A stretch of 64,000 bases of DNA. Origin: Symbiodinium natans. Its lineage: Eukaryota; Sar; Dinophyceae; Suessiales; Symbiodiniaceae. How positions within the stretch are numbered: the stretch's first letter is position 1; the number at the start of each line of letters is the position of its first letter. Below the pieces are notes generated by a model. That model saw nothing but the letters and a program-made list of their open reading frames with translations, was not told the origin of the DNA and made no database searches. This document shows positions 48,557 through 57,591 of this stretch, in pieces. A program made the translations under genes and the position numbers. Where the stretch lies: the NCBI GenBank assembly GCA_905221605.1, contig CAJNDS010001112.1:2146972-2210971 (forward strand). The letters run 5' to 3'.

Positions 48557-48712
48557 CCCCCCCCCTTTTTTTTTTTTTTTTTGGGGGGGGGGGGGGGGGG
48601 GGCGGGGGTCCCCATGTAGTACGACACGTTAAAAAAAGGACCCCTAGCTTGGAGAGCCTAACTCAATAGGTGGCTACAGGAGCTCGGGTGTACTCCCCCC
48701 CTTGTACTACAG

Positions 48713-48992
48713 CAGTTGTTTGAATCGGGCCATCATACTTGTGGCATCCTGTCGCTCTTCTTGTGTTTACCCAAAGGGTCCTAAGTACCTACATAGTACA
48801 AAGTAGGGGTTTCTATAATAGGAATGACTATTATGGTTAAGGTGAGTGTCCCCCATATAGGTGCTTAGGATTCTTTGGGTTATAAGTTGTGCTGATATTC
48901 AAAGCATACGGCCGGCTGTCGCTGTATGGGGGAGCCGAACCCTAGATCACAGAAGCCCCCTAAGCATTACCAAAGTTATCTTTCGGGCTTGA
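48713..48992 (+). CDS. Two exons joined across introner O
   Basis: Exons 48713-48762 and 48887-48992. Removing 48763-48886 (GT-AG) joins in phase 2: QLFESGHHTCGILSLF|FCAD, then IQSIRPAVAVWGSRTLDHRS and a TGA. Acceptor of the first exon is GTACTACAG. Confidence 0.6.
48763..48886 (+). mobile_element. Introner family O (an intron)
   Basis: TIR ACCCAAAGGGTCCTAAGTAC / GTGCTTAGGATTCTTTGGGT; interior inverted CCATAATAGTCATT. TTGTG duplicated at 48761-48765 and 48887-48891. Confidence 0.8.
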
Positions 48993-49014
48993 GGGAGAGA
49001 GTAAAGTGTAGAAC

Positions 49015-49082
49015 GGCCCTCCACATTAGTGAAGGCTCGAATGCTGCAAGCCCTTGAGAGTGGGCCAAGCACGGGTTGAGAT
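49015..49082 (+). CDS. Terminal-like exon
   Basis: Acceptor AGTGTAG. RPSTLVKARMLQALESGPST, then G, TGA. Confidence 0.5.
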
Positions 49083-49272
49083 TGGGGGAGGGGATTAGGC
49101 TTGAGGGTTCAGGGTTTAGAGTTTAGGGTTCTTCAAAATCTCGGCTGGACCATTACAACAGGGCTCAACAGGGAGTAGGAATCTAGACCCCTTACAACAG
49201 GGAGTAGAAATCAGAGGCCAAAGAAAGGACCCTTGTTGTAGGTGCCCTGCGACTTTGCGCACCGCACACTCA

Positions 49273-49358
49273 GTTTGACTCGTCATGGTCTGGAACATCG
49301 GAATTCAACGAGGAGTCCCCCAAAGGGCCAACACCCAGCACCCGTACTTCACTCTAAA
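49273..49358 (+). CDS. Terminal-like exon
   Basis: Acceptor CACACTCAG. FDSSWSGTSEFNEESPKGPT, then PSTRTSL, TAA. Confidence 0.5.
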
Positions 49359-49389
49359 CCCTAAACGGAAAAATCCAGAAGGGTGGCAA

Positions 49390-49521
49390 AAATCCCTAAC
49401 CCCCCCCCCCCCCCCCCCCCAGTGCTCAACAGGAAGCGAAAAACCCTAAACCCTAAGCCCTAAGCCCTAAACCCTAAGCCCTAACCCCCCCCCCCCCCCC
49501 CAATTGCTCAACAGGAAGCCA
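49390..49521. repeat. Heptamer array between two C-tract duplications
   Basis: CCCTAA, C22, TGCTCAACAGGAAGC, then a CCCTAAA/CCCTAAG array, then C19, TTGCTCAACAGGAAGC: the ~40-bp flank is duplicated. Confidence 0.85.
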
Positions 49522-49600
49522 TGGGAGACCGAGACTTTCGTGCTGGCCTCAACCCCCACCAAACGTCCAACGTCCTGAGCTCCTTCCACTCTACCTTACT
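49512..49600 (+). CDS. Exon
   Basis: QEAMGDRDFRAGLNPHQTSN, then VLSSFHSTLLG, into an array. Confidence 0.5.
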
Positions 49601-50040
49601 AGGGTTTAGGGTGTAAGGGTTTAGGGTTTAGGGTTCAGGGTCTCGGGCGAGGTGGCAAGCCTGTTGCAAAAGGGTTTCGGGCTTGGGGGTTCAGGGTTTT
49701 AGGGTTCAGGGTTTAGGAGCAGAGTAGGCAACCTTCAACCTTTTTTGGGTCTTATATTCCCCGGATACTCCCACCACCGGTTGAGCATTAGTTCCCCTAG
49801 AGTAGGCCCTCATTCCCCTTTCTGTCGGGTTTAGGTTCCCGTTATAGGCCCCTGTAAACCAAAAAGGGCAACCCTTTTTGTGCCCAGGTTTTAGGGTTTG
49901 GTTTAGGCTTGAGGGTTCAGTGTTTAGGGTTTAGAGTTTAGTTTAGGGTTCAGGGTTCAGGGTTCAGGGTTCAGGGTTCAGGGTTCAGGGTTCAGGGTTC
50001 AGGGTTTAGGGTTTAGGGTTTAGGGTTTAGGGTTCAGGGA

Positions 50041-50137
50041 CATAGCGCCAAGGCGATCCGGCAGCACCCGGGGCAGCGTCCTCCGGGGCCTTCCAGCCGC
50101 ACTTGAGCCAGAGACTTTAAAACCCCGAAGCCCGAAG
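50041..50137 (+). CDS. Exon between two arrays
   Basis: IAPRRSGSTRGSVLRGLPAA, then LEPETLKPRSPK. Confidence 0.5.
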
Positions 50138-50254
50138 TTTAGGGTTTAGGGTTTAGGGTTTAGGGTTTAGGGTTTAGGGTTTAGGGTTTAGGGTTTAGGG
50201 TTTAGCGTTAGGGTTTAGGGTTCAGGGTTTAGGGTTTAGGGATTCCACAGGCTC

Positions 50255-50304
50255 TAAATCGCCCCGCCCAGGCATTAGTTGTAGTGTTCATCCCAAGATA
50301 GAGA
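50255..50304 (+). CDS. Short exon ending in stop
   Basis: Acceptor TTCCACAG. ALNRPAQALVVVFIPR, TAG. Confidence 0.4.
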
Positions 50305-50454
50305 TAATCTCTGTATACTTCGATTTGACCCTGTGCGCCAACGGGCTTGATGGATGAGATGCACCCGGGGAAGAGTCCAAGGTGCCGTATAATAACGGGG
50401 CCTTAAGAATTGGAACAGGGCTTTAGGGGCTTAAGTTATTGCAGTAAGTTATAA

Positions 50455-50747
50455 AGGGGCCATAAGGGAATACTGTTAGTAATTATTCCGACCCCTCTAA
50501 TGATACATCACAAAACTGTTGAAGACACACCCTGTGCTACACCGTCTCGGCTTGTGTCTTTCCCTCAGATTCGCTGAGCAACTCTGTGCATCTTTTGAAG
50601 TGGGGTCTTGCGAAGATGTCTTCAAGACATGCCCCGATACTGTGGCGGCCTGAAATAATTGTCATTGGGTTTTGGGGGCTATCGTAGTTTTCTTATATAG
50701 GGACCATAAGGGAGTATTATTAGTAACTACTCCGACCCCGAGATTAG
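50455..50747 (-). mobile_element. Two F-type left ends in inverse orientation
   Basis: ATAAGGGAATACTGTTAGTA, ATTATTCCGACCCC (50470-50498) and ATAAGGGAGTATTATTAGTA, ACTACTCCGACCCC (50710-50743) are the complement of F left ends. They flank the exon at 50569-50653. Confidence 0.65.
50569..50653 (+). CDS. Clear terminal exon, unknown protein
   Basis: Polypyrimidine acceptor TCTTTCCCTCAG. FAEQLCASFEVGSCEDVFKT, then CPDTVAA, TGA. Confidence 0.6.
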
Positions 50748-50751
50748 TTGC

Positions 50752-50842
50752 TGCCACCTGGTGCTAGGTCTTCCTGTCCTTCGAGGACTTGGGCGAAGCT
50801 GACACCCCTTAGTCGGCAGTTGTTGTTGAGAGAATCTTAGGG
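50752..50842 (+). CDS. Possible exon
   Basis: LPPGARSSCPSRTWAKLTPL, then SRQLLLRES, TAG. Confidence 0.4.
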
Positions 50843-50984
50843 GGGAATTCCATGTTTTTGAGGATTTTTTGGTTTATCTTAGGGTAGTTACATGGCCTCT
50901 TAATATGAGCCCTTAGAACAGGGGACCCTTCTATACCCTCTAACACCCAAGGGCCCTTACTTCGGCACCCGTTGAAGAAGGTAA

Positions 50985-51100
50985 GGGACCATATCTGGGA
51001 CCATGCGCTGCAGAGGGCGGGATGGCATGTGACAGGCTTCAGTTATGGCCTGTTTTGGTGTCCTTATGAAGCGGGAATGATACCCCGTTTGGGGTAAATG
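50985..51100 (+). CDS. Exon
   Basis: VRDHIWDHALQRAGWHVTGF, then SYGLFWCPYEAGMIP; a K-type fragment follows at 51085. Confidence 0.5.
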
Positions 51101-51120
51101 TTTCGGACCCCTATTTGGGG

Positions 51121-51349
51121 AATACCTATATCTATATACCTTAAATATATGTACGTATTATATATAAACAAATAAATAATATATATATATACATATATAT
51201 ATATATACATGTACATACATACATATGCGGGATGTGTGGGTTTAGAAAATTCAGGATCCATGAACAAGACCCCAGGTGGTAGGATTCCCCTATTGTGAGG
51301 ACCACAAAAGGCACCCCTAATTTTGGAACCCCCCCCCCCCCCCCCCGCA

Positions 51350-51385
<36 letters not shown>

Positions 51386-51470
51386 CTATACTACTACTAC
51401 TACTACTACTACTATTATTATTATCATCATTACCATTATTATATACGTGTATACATATACCTATGTACAG
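51121..51470. repeat. AT microsatellites, C18 tract and TAC repeats
   Basis: (TA)n at 51165-51215 and 51351-51380, (CTA)n at 51390-51415, C tract at 51330. Split K-type fragment at 51263-51330. Confidence 0.85.
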
Positions 51471-51579
51471 TAGCATGTGTGAATCAGTCGTGGGACCGGT
51501 TCACCTGACCCAGCCGAATCGTGGCAGGCAAAGAGGTCGCCGATCCGGCCATGACCTCAACACCACAGCTGGCCCTTAG
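51470..51579 (+). CDS. Exon ending in stop
   Basis: SMCESVVGPVHLTQPNRGRQ, then RGRRSGHDLNTTAGP, TAG. Confidence 0.5.
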
Positions 51580-51738
51580 AAGAGTTTAGGTTTTAGGGTT
51601 CAGGGTTTAGGGTTTAGGGTTTAGGGCTTAGGCCCTTAGAAGAGTTTAGGGTTTTAGGGTTTAGAGTTTAGGGTCTGGGGTTTAGGGTTTCGGGGTTCAG
51701 GGTTTAGGGTTTGGGGTTTAGGGTTCAGGCCCTTAGAA

Positions 51739-51858
51739 GAGGTAGGCAGCCGTCAATGATATCAATGTTTCCGACAAGCTCCGAGCCACTGGGCAAAGGC
51801 TGCGGACGCCGCGACGCCGAGCCCGGAGGCAGGAGACGCACCCTTCCAGGAAGGTTTG
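51739..51858 (+). CDS. Basic exon
   Basis: Acceptor AGGTAG. AVNDINVSDKLRATGQRLRT, then PRRRARRQETHPSRK. A second frame is open. Confidence 0.5.
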
Positions 51859-51887
51859 TGACCCTAAACCCTAAACCCTAAACCCTA

Positions 51888-52035
51888 AACCCCCTCCGTT
51901 GCGTTTTGAGGATTTTTCCGGGAGTGGGGCCTCGTTAGTCGCCTTCCCCGGAAATGCGCGTGCTGACTTTGCAAGCCTTGCACCAGGTGCCTCCGACGCC
52001 GGGCAAGGCAGGGCTTTCGATCTACTTAGGGTTTT
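51888..52035 (+). CDS. Exon, unknown protein
   Basis: LRFEDFSGSGASLVAFPGNA, then RADFASLAPGASDAGQGRAF and DLL. Two other frames are partly open. Confidence 0.5.
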
Positions 52036-52136
52036 GGCTTCAGGGTTTATATAGGGCTCAAGGAAGTTTAAGGTTTAGGGTTTTGGGTTCAGGGTTTATA
52101 CAGGGCTTAAGGAAGTTTAAGGTTTAGGGTTTAGTT

Positions 52137-52245
52137 TTGGGATGTTCCAGCTTATACTAACAGTCCGAAATAGGGATTATCGTACCCCTATTGCCCCTGT
52201 CATAATCCCTGTTAAGGACTGTCAGTGTAAGGGAAACATCCCAAG
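52137..52245. mobile_element. Introner E, copy 4
   Basis: TTGGGATGTTCCAGCTTATA, inner GGGATTAT ... ATAATCCC, right GTAAGGGAAACATCCCAAG. Confidence 0.85.
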
Positions 52246-52261
52246 TTTTGCTTGGTGTAGG

Positions 52262-52331
52262 CCGATGGTATGCTATGGTGTTCATGCTGCCTGCGTTCTG
52301 AGCGCCGAAGGTTTATAAAGGGAGTTTAGGA
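52262..52331 (+). CDS. Short exon
   Basis: Acceptor TGGTGTAG. ADGMLWCSCCLRSERRRFIK, then GV, TAG in the array. Confidence 0.4.
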
Positions 52332-52368
52332 TTTAGGGTTTAGGGTTTAGGGTTAACCCCAATAAAGG

Positions 52369-52473
52369 GGTCGGAATAATTACGAATAGTGTCCCTTTTG
52401 GTCCCTTTTGTAAATCTACTATATATATATATATAACCCCCAAAACCCTATTCTAATTATTTAGGCCCCTATT
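52369..52473. mobile_element. Introner F, copy 4
   Basis: AAGGGGTCGGAATAATTACG, (TA)n, AACCCTATTCTAATTATTTA, GGCCCCTATTG. No C tract in this copy. Confidence 0.85.
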
Positions 52474-52502
52474 GTAGGTAATTTTTCAGGGTTAGGGTTC
52501 AT

Positions 52503-52573
52503 ACTTCCGTTTCATGTACGAAGCTCATGCACTGCCCTGTCAAGGTATTCAAAAACTATTCCGACGTTGATGC
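52503..52573 (+). CDS. Exon ending in stop
   Basis: YFRFMYEAHALPCQGIQKLF, then RR, TGA. Confidence 0.45.
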
Positions 52574-52931
52574 GCCATGCCTCGGCGATGGGTTGATAGG
52601 GGCCCTTCGACATAAAAACCCTTGAGCTACGGGATCGCGTGTTCGCACAAAACCGGCACCCGGACTAAAGTATTCGGCTTAGCTGTATCTACTTTACTCC
52701 CTAAACCCTAAACCCTAAACCCTAAACCCTAAACCCTAAACCCTAAACCCTAAACCCTAAACCCTAAACCCTAAACCCCCTGTCGTTCTGCCAGGGCGAG
52801 GCTGGGGATGCCCCGAGGACCGGTCATGGGGGGGGTTAGGGTTTAGGGTTTAGGGTTTAGGGTTTAGGGTTTAGGGTTTAGGGTTTAGGGTTTAGGGTTT
52901 AGGGTTTAGGGTTTAGGGTTTAGGGTTTAGG

Positions 52932-53036
52932 TTCCCGAATACTCCCTACTACTCGCTAATAGGCTAAGGCTCCCTAAGCTTCCCGAAAGTTCGCTAGGTA
53001 CCTCCCCCCCCATGAACCCCCCTCACTTAAGAACCC
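52932..53036. mobile_element. Introner family P, copy 1
   Basis: GTTCCCGAATACTCCC, GGCTCCCTAAGCTTCCC, TAGGTACCTCCCCCCCCATG. The complement of the copy at 62623. Confidence 0.75.
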
Positions 53037-53049
53037 AATAAGGTTAGCC

Positions 53050-53122
53050 AGCCTCCAGGACCGATTTGGAAGCAGTACTGTTTCTAACGGGATTGCGCAT
53101 GTGGATGTTGTCACGTCCTAGA
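53050..53122 (+). CDS. Terminal-like exon
   Basis: RLASLQDRFGSSTVSNGIAH, then VDVVTS, TAG. Confidence 0.5.
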
Positions 53123-53267
53123 ACCCAAGCGAAACCCACATCCTCATTAGACAGCCCATCAAGAAATTTGCTTGCTAGGGTTAGAGTTTAAAGGGCCTAC
53201 ATTCACGCACATTTCGCACGCGAGCCCATAAACAAGTACCAAAGGTATCCCTGTTCTCATCGCAGCT

Positions 53268-53318
53268 ACCCGAATGCCGAATGCCGGTCCTTGTGCAACT
53301 GGTTTGCTGACACCCCTA
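53268..53318 (+). CDS. Short exon
   Basis: Acceptor CATCGCAG. YPNAECRSLCNWFADTP, into CCCTAAA. Another frame reads LPECRMPVLVQLVC, TGA. Confidence 0.4.
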
Positions 53319-53439
53319 AACCCTAAACCCTAAACCCTGAGTGGCACGTGCTTGATAAACTGTAGTACGCCAATGTAGCGTAATTATTGTAAAATATTCA
53401 TGTGAGTGTAAACCCTAACTCTAAACCCTAAACTCCTAC

Positions 53440-53657
53440 TGTTGTTGCGCTTTCATCGCATCGACTTCGGTCCGCATTGCCCCAAAAAAGATGCTACCCT
53501 TTGGTGGCTTGATGGATACGAAGTTGGCAGACGCAAAGTATGGATCACCCCCCTTCCGCGGAGTTGTCTTCCCCAACAGACTTGTCAGGCCAGAACCTAT
53601 CTCACCACAGCGCCATCACCATTGTAAAGCGCAAAATACTGGTGCTAATTAATCAGA
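53440..53657 (+). CDS. Long exon, unknown protein
   Basis: ~70 codons in one frame: FIASTSVRIAPKKMLPFGGL, then MDTKLADAKYGSPPFRGVVF and PNRLVRPEPISPQ, TAA. A second frame from an ATG at 53442 is also open (61 codons) but less balanced. Confidence 0.55.
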
Positions 53658-53752
53658 CACCCATTCATCCAACACCACTGTTGGACGCAGGTCATTGAGG
53701 GTTGCGGGTCTAGGAGGGTCGAAACCACGTGCTTTCGGCTGTGTCTTGTAGG

Positions 53753-53860
53753 TTCATAGTATATTTCGTAATGTTTTCGCCAGACTGCTCGCAGGCGCCA
53801 GGGGGGCTGGAATTCTACGTGTTGTTATGGATGTTTGAGTGTAGCTGGTTTTAAAAGATG
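53753..53860 (+). CDS. Hydrophobic terminal exon
   Basis: Acceptor TGTCTTGTAG. FIVYFVMFSPDCSQAPGGLE, then FYVLLWMFECSWF, TAA. Confidence 0.5.
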
Positions 53861-53919
53861 ACCTCGTCGTTTCCGCCAAGTGTGTGTATAGTATGTAAAC
53901 AGGTGCATGGAATCACGGG

Positions 53920-54116
53920 GCCATGATATCGCTCGAAGCTCCCTGGGTTGACCAGACCCAAAAACATATCAACATCTGGATGCCGAATGATCTTCCAGTG
54001 GGTGCTGTCCATGTACCTAAGTGTAAACTCGAGCTTTCAAATATTTTCTGTCTAGTGACTTTAGGGCCCAAGTATATACTATTTTCATGGACCCTTAGTG
54101 GGACTTCGCGGTAACT
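53920..54116 (+). CDS. Exon running into a B-like element
   Basis: MISLEAPWVDQTQKHINIWM, then PNDLPVGAV; the frame continues through GTCCATGTACC ... CATGGACCC (54008-54098) to a TAA. Confidence 0.4.
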
Positions 54117-54166
54117 TTATGTACTGGTTGGCGTGCGGGAATCCCAAATACAACTAGTGTCCTGGT

Positions 54167-54246
54167 CTGTACTGCGTCCAGAGCTTGTTGCTGGCAGGTT
54201 CGCCTTTCTGCCGGAACTGTCCTTGAGCCAGGAGGGGTATAGTTCA
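54167..54246 (+). CDS. Exon ending in stop
   Basis: VCTASRACCWQVRLSAGTVL, then EPGGV, TAG. Confidence 0.45.
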
Positions 54247-54277
54247 GGGTCTATAGGCTTCAGGGTTTAGGGCTGGA

Positions 54278-54400
54278 CAAAGAACACATCCTGTGTGGTG
54301 GCAGGCGCAAGAGGGTCGCTAGAATGCTGATAGTAGAGACATGGTCACTAGCACCAGCTGTGGTTCAGAATAGTGCCAGTGTTTTCTGGTTGTGTAGTTG
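54278..54400 (+). CDS. Exon ending in stop
   Basis: KEHILCGGRRKRVARMLIVE, then TWSLAPAVVQNSASVFWLCS, TGA. Confidence 0.5.
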
Positions 54401-54547
54401 ATGGATAGTATAGTGAACAATCTCGGACAAAGTAACAGTGTGCATTAGGAAAATGCTGGGAAAACGGATGCAAACAGCTTCGCTGTGTTTGGAGGGGAGG
54501 GGTTTAGGGTTTGGAGTTTCGGGTTTGGGGTTTGGGGGGCGGGGGCG

Positions 54548-54692
54548 GGGAGCCGCCAGTTCGGGGCCAAAAAAGCAGCGTCTCTCAGACTGTCACAGTC
54601 AGCTGTACACAGGCGCTCAAGGACCGAGCCGACTCTTTTCTCGCCATGCAGACGGAGGCCACGTCGGAGCCACCTGAAACCCTAAACTAGGC
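54548..54692 (+). CDS. Terminal-like exon
   Basis: EPPVRGQKSSVSQTVTVSCT, then QALKDRADSFLAMQTEATSE and PPETLN, TAG. Confidence 0.55.
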
Positions 54693-54719
54693 ATGTTCCC
54701 CCTTATACGAGGGATCGCC

Positions 54720-54815
54720 ATGTCTATCAGTCGAAGAATCCGCCTTGACCCCTACACCCTGCGTCTCTTTTGTCGCCCACCGGGGCCGCAAGGGTGGTGT
54801 TTTGGTGTCCTGTAG
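54720..54815 (+). CDS. Exon with possible start
   Basis: MSISRRIRLDPYTLRLFCRP, then PGPQGWCFGVL, TAG. A truncated E element (CATGTTCCCCCTTATACG) precedes it. Confidence 0.4.
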   Translation: MSISRRIRLDPYTLRLFCRPPGPQGWCFGVL

Positions 54816-55037
54816 GTCAGGGGTAGGCCGCCATGGGCTAAAGTCAACCGACAGGCAAAAAAATGTGCTCTCAAGTGTGCATGTCCTTGCAACAGCACTC
54901 CGATTTCAAGCCTGCACCGAAGCTCAACGTGCAGCTGCCGTTTCTCCTCAAAAGAGTGCAGCGCAACAACACACTTTCCCTTCGCCTTACTGCCGGCGCC
55001 CCTTACCGCGCTGAGCAACATCTATATATCGAACCCC

Positions 55038-55654
55038 ATGTGCCTGTTGCGGCTTCTTTCCACCGGAACTGCCTTGGTGCTTGCCTTGGCTGAGATCTCT
55101 GAAACCGGTTGTGAAGTATCCGAGGCGGATGCCAGTGCAGCCCCTGCCCTCATGCAGCACACGCGCAGCGTGCAGAAGAGTGGGGATGCCCAGGAAGAGA
55201 GGAAGAGCCTGGGTCTGCAACAGGGCAGAGGCCAGAGAAGTTCCCGGAAGAAAATGATGTGGCTCAGTGCCATCTCCCTGGCGCCCCAGTGCGACCAGAT
55301 GGACAGCTACATGAGCCAGTACGAAATCGCCCTGACCTCCTGGAAAGAGTCCGGGAGCCACCTGTTCCAGCCAGTTCTCGCATGTCATCTGCCTCTTGGT
55401 AGCCCAGTGGTACCCTAAACCCTAAACCCTAAACCCTAAACCCTAAACCCTAAACCCTAAACCCTTTTAAAAATAACCAACCCCAAAAAAAAGGGTGCCC
55501 TTATTGTAAGATGGCTACTGGGCTACCAAGGCCTCGTGGCATGACCCAGATTGGCCTGAGCCTGCACACCCAGGAGCAACTGCAACGCCTGCGAAAGCTG
55601 GGGGCCAACATCACCTTCCACACCCTCTCCTTCATAGACCGATGCTGCGGCTGA
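55038..55654 (+). CDS. Two-exon gene with signal-peptide-like N terminus
   Basis: Exons 55038-55390 and 55531-55654; 158 codons plus TGA. The N terminus MCLLRLLSTGTALVLALAEI looks like a signal peptide, followed by a Ser/Glu/Arg-rich segment and a C-terminal part (MDSYMSQYEIALTSWKESGS, then TQEQLQRLRKLGANITFHTL). Removing 55391-55530 (GC-AG) restores CHLP|RGMTQIGL. The frame is also open upstream to 54814, so the start is not proven. No known domain. Confidence 0.65.
55391..55530 (+). mobile_element. Introner A, copy 7 (an intron with telomere array)
   Basis: GCCT, then TIR CTTGGTAGCCCAGTGGTACC, a CCCTAAA array (55412-55465), TAACCAACCCC, GGGTGCCCTTATTGTA, and TIR complement ACTGGGCTACCAAG, then GCCT again (TSD). 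The 5' GC comes from the TSD, the 3' AG from the TIR. Confidence 0.9.
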
Positions 55655-55680
55655 ATTGATCAGGGGCCTCTGATTGTTTT

Positions 55681-55872
55681 TTGTGTGAGGAGTTTCCATC
55701 TAGTTGGAAACCCGTGGCCAACACCCTACAAACCCATAAGGGGCCCACAAACCCTGAAAGCGCTTTGGGCCCACTCCTTAAGCGTAAGTGCTTGCGCGTG
55801 CCGCCTCGGCAGCCGGGCTGGCCCAATGCGGGGTGTAGATGCCAGGTCCTATGTCACTTGGTGCAGCAGCAC
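55681..55872 (+). CDS. Exon before introner I
   Basis: FPSSWKPVANTLQTHKGPTN, then PESALGPLLKRKCLRVPPRQ and QVLCHLVQQHPKAPS; introner I starts at 55876. Confidence 0.45.
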
Positions 55873-55875
55873 CCC

Positions 55876-55962
55876 AAGGCTCCAAGTATACAAATAATGC
55901 CTACATTGGGGTCTAAAGTCTGTAAAGAATACCTACTTTGGGCTATTTGGAGCGTTAGGGGC
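55876..55962. mobile_element. Introner I, copy 2
   Basis: AAGGCTCCAAGTATACAAAT, ACATTGGGGTCTAAAGTCTG, TTTGGAGCGTTAGGG. 55963-56155 beyond it is G-rich without a clear exon. Confidence 0.8.
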
Positions 55963-56159
55963 AGAGTTCAGGACGTAGGAGAGCTGTGGGTTGGGGGTTT
56001 GAAGGCGTGAGTTGGGGTGCCACGAGGGTCTAGGGAGGTAGGAGGTCGGGAGGCATAGACGGGGGAGTGCCGTGAGGGGGATTCAGGGAAGTCCCACAAA
56101 AGAGGTATTCGGGGGTCCAGGAATTCGATAAAGACGTGCTTTTGGCATGGTCTTTTTCC

Positions 56160-56338
56160 TCCTCCAAGCGGGTTGGGCCGGTCCCACAGGAGGGGAGGAG
56201 GGTGGCCAAGAAAAGTTCTGCTTGTTTCAGACGCCTTTCGTCCCGAAACCGAGGCGAATTCGGCTGGAACCGGGTTGGGGTTTGAACAGCTGCCCTGAAG
56301 CTCCCAGCCTAAAACATCCTGATATACTTAGCCGCTAG
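56160..56338 (+). CDS. Exon, unknown protein
   Basis: Acceptor CCTCCTCCAAG. GQEKFCLFQTPFVPKPRRIR, then LEPGWGLNSCPEAPSLKHPD, TAG. Confidence 0.45.
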
Positions 56339-56355
56339 ACTTAGCCCTTGTTTGC

Positions 56356-56765
56356 TACCCAGCCCACCCCAAAGCTGCAAAATGGAGCAGAGGAATGCAC
56401 GCCATCCCGAAGTTGCAGCAAGAGACGCCCGACGTCGAGTGCGTTGCGGGCACCTACATGCGCCTTGACGTGCCGCAGATCCTTTGTCATAGTTGGGTAC
56501 CATTTTACATTGTTTACGGATACTTAAACCCAATGAGGATTATGAATTTATCCCTAAACCCTAAACCCTAAATCCTAAACCCCAAACCCCAAACCCCAAA
56601 CCCCAAACCCTAAACCCTAAACCCTAAACCCTAAACCCTAAACCCTAAATCCTATCCCAACCATGAAATAGGATCCTGGATGGCGCTTTGGCAGCTTTGG
56701 CAGGCGGAGCAGACATGCTGCTCTCTGCCCTGCTCTGGCAAGGCTTTAGCACATCCTTGCCTTGA
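56356..56765 (+). CDS. Glycosyltransferase exons around introner M
   Basis: Exon 56356-56477 (AKWSRGMHAIPKLQQETPDV, ECVAGTYMRLDVPQ). With one GATCCT kept, exon 56672-56765 continues ILDGALAALAGGADMLLSAL and stops at TGA unless a further donor (e.g. GCTTTGGC) is used. Intron 56478-56671 would be GA-AG. Confidence 0.55.
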
Positions 56766-57553
56766 GCACCAGCATGGAGGGTTTTAGGGCTTACCCTAAA
56801 CCCTAAACCCTAAACCCTAAACCCTAAGCCCTAAACCCTGAACCCTAAGCCCTTCCTTTATGAGTAAGTGAGAAAGGTTCAGAGGTGGTGTCGTCCCCAG
56901 CTGAGGCTTCATAAACGCCATGTCCTCTACACCGACCTTGACATCCTGTGGTGGCGGAAGGCACGAGCTGACCCGGGGTTTGGGGTTTGGGGTTTGGGGT
57001 TTGGGGTTTAGGGTTTAGGGTTTGGGGTTTGGGGTTTAGGGTTTGGGGTTTAGGGTTTGGGTTTCGGGGGTTTTAACGACTTGCTTGAGCATGCTCGTGC
57101 TTGTGCCGTTCCCTTTGTGGCGTCAGAGCCCATGTAGCTGTATCGACACTGCTGCATATCATCAGATGCGTCTTAGCTTGCCCGCTTTTTTTAAGGGTTT
57201 AGGGTTTAGGGATCAGGGTTCAGGGTTTAGGGTGTAGGGTTTAGGGTGAAGCGTCTTTCTTATGCCCCATCATTCTACCTGAACAGCATCGGTGGGTTCC
57301 TAAACCCGGATCGCCCTAATCCCTAAGTCACAAATCTCATTGGGCTGGCCCTGCAAGGTTTCTTGGTCTAACGCAACGCTCACTCATCCTTAGCCTGCAA
57401 GCTATCACAAAGCCTTACACTGCTCTAAGCCTGGATAGGGTTTAGGGTTTAGGGTTTAGGGGTTCAGGGTTTAGGGTTTAGGGTTTTAATTAGGGCTCCT
57501 AATTTACGATCTTTTCTTCCAGCCTTACCCTGTCGTGGGGTCGCGGAGGGGTA

Positions 57554-57591
<38 letters not shown>

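Noticed and set aside
54752-55388. Minus-strand frames of 83-133 codons
   Set aside because: They are antisense to the signal-peptide gene at 55038-55654, which has a supported intron junction on the + strand.
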